Assembly: GCA_965277595.1 (NCBI GenBank)
Contig: CBDIDH010000002.1
Location: 4,340,001 to 4,404,000 of the forward strand
Direction: 5' to 3'
DNA: 64,000 nucleotides
Source: CBDIDH01 sp965277595
Lineage (GTDB): Bacteria; Planctomycetota; Planctomycetia; Isosphaerales; Isosphaeraceae
The translations under genes were made by a program, and so were the position numbers. The first letter of the stretch is position 1. Each line of letters opens with the position of its first letter. The notes beneath the pieces were generated by a model. It was not told the DNA's origin. It searched no databases and was given only the letters and a program-made list of their open reading frames with translations. Below, piece by piece: positions 61,717 through 64,000 of this stretch.

Positions 61717-61961
61717 AATGACCGAGGACCGATGACCAATAGGGTTTTTGCGTATTCGGGGCTGTTTTTGACGTAAGGTCAAAGGACACAAGGACAAAGG
61801 GTAGATTTTTTCTTTTGTCCCATGTCCTTCTGTCCTTTGACCTTACGGCTATTGAGCAACAACCCTAATGACCGATGTCCAAGAATTCCCGGTGAAAACC
61901 ATCGTTCCCGCCTTCGGAACTGAATTTTCCCTCGGTCATCGGTCCTTGGCCATCGGTCATC
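61717..61961. repeat. Composite inverted repeat: family A flanking family B
   Basis: Outer family A heptads AATGACC, GAGGACC, GATGACC (61717-61737) and AATGACC, GATGTCC (61867-61880) face GGTCATC, GGTCCTT, GGCCATC, GGTCATC (61934-61961). In between, 61772-61847 is a near-perfect family B palindrome: CGTAAGGTCAAAGGACA and its inverse TGTCCTTTGACCTTACG, with T6 in the loop. It fills the gap between the permease and ATPase genes of one transporter. Confidence 0.85.
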
Positions 61962-62010
61962 CCTGGCGAGAAAATCTCCCCTCATCCCCAACCCAAGGAA
62001 GGCGGTCGAG

Positions 62011-62721
62011 ATGACGGCACATCTGGCGGCGGTCGGTCTGGAGAAGAGTTATCAGAAAGGGAAGACCGCCGTCCCGGTGCTTCGGGGGGTCGACCTCGAA
62101 GTCGACCGGGGCGAGCTTGTCGCGATTGTCGGGGCGAGCGGATCGGGAAAGAGCACGCTCTTGCATCTCCTCGGCCTGCTCGACGGCCCGGACAGGGGCT
62201 CGGTCTGGCTCGACGGCAAGCGGATCGATGATCGCCCCGACCGCCAGCGCGACGGCCTTCGAAACCGGACCTTCGGCTTCATCTTTCAGTTCTATCACCT
62301 GCTCCCGGAGCTAACCGCTCTGGAAAACGTGATGATGCCGCGCCTGATCCGCAACGGCCTGCTCTCGTATCTGACGGAACGGCGGGCGATTCGCAAGGAA
62401 GCCAGGGCCCTTCTGGAGCGGGTCGGCCTCGGCCACAGGCTCGATCACAAGCCTTCGGAACTCTCTGGCGGCGAGATGCAGCGCGCGGCGATTGCCCGAG
62501 CCCTGGCCGGCGGCCCCGAAATCGTCCTGGCCGACGAGCCGACGGGGAACCTTGACGCGGCGACCGGCCAGACCGTCCTGGAACTGCTCCGCGACTTGAA
62601 CCGTGAGCGAGGGCTCACTATGATGATGGTGACTCACGATATCCAGATCGCTCAACAGGCGGACCGGATTGTCCGCCTGGCCGAGGGGCGGGTTGAGGAG
62701 TGGGCCCCCGCCCTGGCCTGA
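62011..62721 (+). CDS. LolD-type ABC transporter ATPase
   Basis: A 236-residue ATP-binding subunit. Walker A GASGSGKST, Q-loop FIFQFYHLLPELTALENV, signature LSGGEMQRAAIARAL, Walker B IVLADEPTGNLD and H-loop VTHD are all present, and the LolD-type sequence GEMQRAAIARAL with PTGNLDAATG fits FtsE/LolD-like proteins. It is the partner of the permease gene at 60261, although the two are separated by a 313-base repeat-filled gap, which is unusual for such a pair. Confidence 0.9.
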   Translation: MTAHLAAVGLEKSYQKGKTAVPVLRGVDLEVDRGELVAIVGASGSGKSTLLHLLGLLDGPDRGSVWLDGKRIDDRPDRQRDGLRNRTFGFIFQFYHLLPELTALENVMMPRLIRNGLLSYLTERRAIRKEARALLERVGLGHRLDHKPSELSGGEMQRAAIARALAGGPEIVLADEPTGNLDAATGQTVLELLRDLNRERGLTMMMVTHDIQIAQQADRIVRLAEGRVEEWAPALA

Positions 62722-62831
62722 AAAAGCGCCGAAGGTCGGGGGCCGCGTCGTCGGAACATTCTGAGAGGGGCGGCGGGGCGGATCGTGTCGTGACGGGTCG
62801 CGGCGCCCCTTGCGGCGGGGGTGCCATTCGG

Positions 62832-63695
62832 ATGAGCCTCAAGGTTTACATCGGCGGAAAGCTGTTCGACAAGGCCGACGCCAAGATCAGCGTCTACGAT
62901 CACGGCCTGCTCTACGGCGACGGCGTTTTTGAAGGCATTCGCGCCTACTCGGGCCGGGTCTTCCGGCTCAAGGAGCACGTCGACCGGCTCTATGAATCGG
63001 GCCTCTCGATCCACCTGAAAATCCCGATGCCGCGCGAGGCCCTGGCACAGGCGATCAAGGACACGCTCGCCGCCAATAGCCTGGTCGATGCCTATATCCG
63101 GGTCGTCGTCACCCGGGGCGCGGGAAGCCTGGGACTGGACCCGCGCAAGACGACCGATCCGCAGGTGATCATCATCACCGACGCGATCAGCCTTTACCCG
63201 CCCGAGCTTTACGAGCACGGCCTCAAAATTGTCACCGCGGGGACGATGCGGAACCACCCGACCGCGCTCAACCCGCGGATCAAGTCGCTGAATTACCTGA
63301 ACAACATCATGGCGAAGGTCGAGGGGACGAACGCCGGCTGTCTTGAAGCCCTGATGCTCAACCACAAGGGTGAGGTCGCCGAATGCACGGGCGACAACAT
63401 CTTCATCGTCCGCAAGGGGGCCTTGCATACCCCGCCGATCGACGCCGGGATTCTCGAAGGAATCACCCGGGACGCCGTGATCGGTCTGGCGCGTGACGCC
63501 GGGATCGCCGTCTTTGAGCGAACAATGGACCGCCACGACGTCTACACGGCCGACGAATGCTTTTTGACCGGCACCGCCGCCGAGGTCATTCCCGTCGTTG
63601 ACTGCGACGGCCGGGCGATCGGCACCGGCAAGCCCGGCCCGATCACCAAAGACCTACTTCAGCGCTTCCATCGGCTCGTCCGCGAGGAAGGCTGA
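62832..63695 (+). CDS. ilvE: Branched-chain amino acid aminotransferase (class IV)
   Basis: PLP enzyme, 287 residues: MSLKVYIGGKLFDKADAKISVYDHGLLYGDGVFEGIRAYSG is the class IV start (written here only in part: YDHGLLYGDGVFEGIRAY), the PLP lysine lies in NPRIKSLNYLNN, and CTGDNIFIVRKG and ECFLTGTAAEVIPV close the active site. It interconverts branched-chain amino acids and 2-oxo acids; D-amino acid transaminases of the same fold are an alternative. It follows lolD and precedes a NUDIX gene by 20 bases. Confidence 0.93.
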   Translation: MSLKVYIGGKLFDKADAKISVYDHGLLYGDGVFEGIRAYSGRVFRLKEHVDRLYESGLSIHLKIPMPREALAQAIKDTLAANSLVDAYIRVVVTRGAGSLGLDPRKTTDPQVIIITDAISLYPPELYEHGLKIVTAGTMRNHPTALNPRIKSLNYLNNIMAKVEGTNAGCLEALMLNHKGEVAECTGDNIFIVRKGALHTPPIDAGILEGITRDAVIGLARDAGIAVFERTMDRHDVYTADECFLTGTAAEVIPVVDCDGRAIGTGKPGPITKDLLQRFHRLVREEG

Positions 63696-63715
63696 GTCGG
63701 GAGGGAGGCTCGTCG

Positions 63716-64000
63716 ATGTCGGATTCCGAACCGAGGGCCGGGCGCAGGTTGATCTACAAGGGGTTGAAGATCGACCTCGCCTTGCAGCCGGTCCAGCTTG
63801 CCGACGGGTCAACCCGCGACCGCGAGGTCGTCGAGCATCGCGGAGCGGTCGCCCTCGTGCCGATGGTCGACGCCGATCATGTCTGCCTCTTGAGAAATCA
63901 TCGGTACTCGGTGAACACCACGCTCATCGAGGTCCCCGCCGGGACGATTGATCCCGGCGAGACCGCTGATTCCACGGCTCCGCGCGAGCTGGCCGAGGAA
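63716..64000 (+). CDS. NUDIX hydrolase, ADP-ribose pyrophosphatase-like, 3' end missing
   Basis: Starts at ATG with GGAGG eight bases upstream and runs off the right edge. The sequence RRLIYKGLKIDLALQPVQLADG, REVVEHRGAVALVPM and LIEVPAGTIDPGETADSTAPRELAEE shows the start of the NudF/ADP-ribose-pyrophosphatase type, ending just inside the Nudix box (GE...RELxEE). It probably forms a unit with ilvE. Confidence 0.85.
   Translation, partial: MSDSEPRAGRRLIYKGLKIDLALQPVQLADGSTRDREVVEHRGAVALVPMVDADHVCLLRNHRYSVNTTLIEVPAGTIDPGETADSTAPRELAEE

Overview
The window is high-GC bacterial DNA and reads as the chromosome of a planctomycete, most likely of the Isosphaeraceae/Singulisphaera type (inference from gene content, no tree). 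Pointers are three DUF1559-type pseudopilin-like proteins, a PVC-type dehydrogenase/haem-binding CxxCH protein, large Ser/Thr kinases with ATPase and TPR-like tails, an ECF sigma factor next to a DUF1559-like protein, and intergenic repeats in place of compact operons. Most of it is ordinary housekeeping DNA; the unusual signals are mainly non-coding.

Layout. 1-6.2 kb: end of a K+ channel/TrkA-N protein, then a minus-strand block rpmE-prfA-prmC, two secreted thioredoxin-fold proteins and a Tat-exported ThuA-like protein. 6.4-6.7 kb: three closely packed tRNA-like genes with xCG (Arg) anticodons and poor acceptor stems. 6.9-15.1 kb: VanZ-like/Nfu pair, kinase, GT39-like membrane protein with a coupled phosphatase, a DsbD with two N-terminal domains, Uma2 nuclease. 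15.1-19.3 kb: two 414-residue GT39-like membrane proteins around a 2-hydroxyacid dehydrogenase; the left part is AT-richer. 19.5-26.6 kb: glycine-rich RRM protein, GT2-GtrA fusion, mnmA, hisE, CrtI-like oxidoreductase, trmB, PepSY-like protein. 26.7-29.7 kb: ExbB-ExbD-ExbD operon with a membrane protein. 30.2-38.2 kb: HtrA-like protease, alaS, two zinc-ribbon DUF1559 proteins, rplM-rpsI. 38.5-50.2 kb: a 1438-residue kinase-ATPase, lipoprotein/DUF2752 pair, phytanoyl-CoA dioxygenase-like gene coupled to dapF, M50 protease, lon. 50.4-53.7 kb: ECF sigma/DUF1559 pair, a 19-copy heptanucleotide array and a decayed IS3-family element. 53.8-64 kb: PVC haem protein, secreted hypothetical, VOC protein, lysS, LolC/LolD-type transporter, ilvE, start of a NUDIX gene.

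The strongest unexplained structure is a set of intergenic elements built from 7-base units. Family A uses RATGACC (reverse GGTYMTC) and family B uses GGRCAAA (reverse TTTGTCC). Both recur at many loci, usually as two inverted arms that would fold into long hairpins; one locus (52240-52372) has expanded into 19 perfect tandem copies, and one (61717-61961) nests family B inside family A. They resemble the heptanucleotide STRR repeats known in cyanobacteria but use different units. No defence system, prophage, CRISPR array or biosynthetic cluster is visible.
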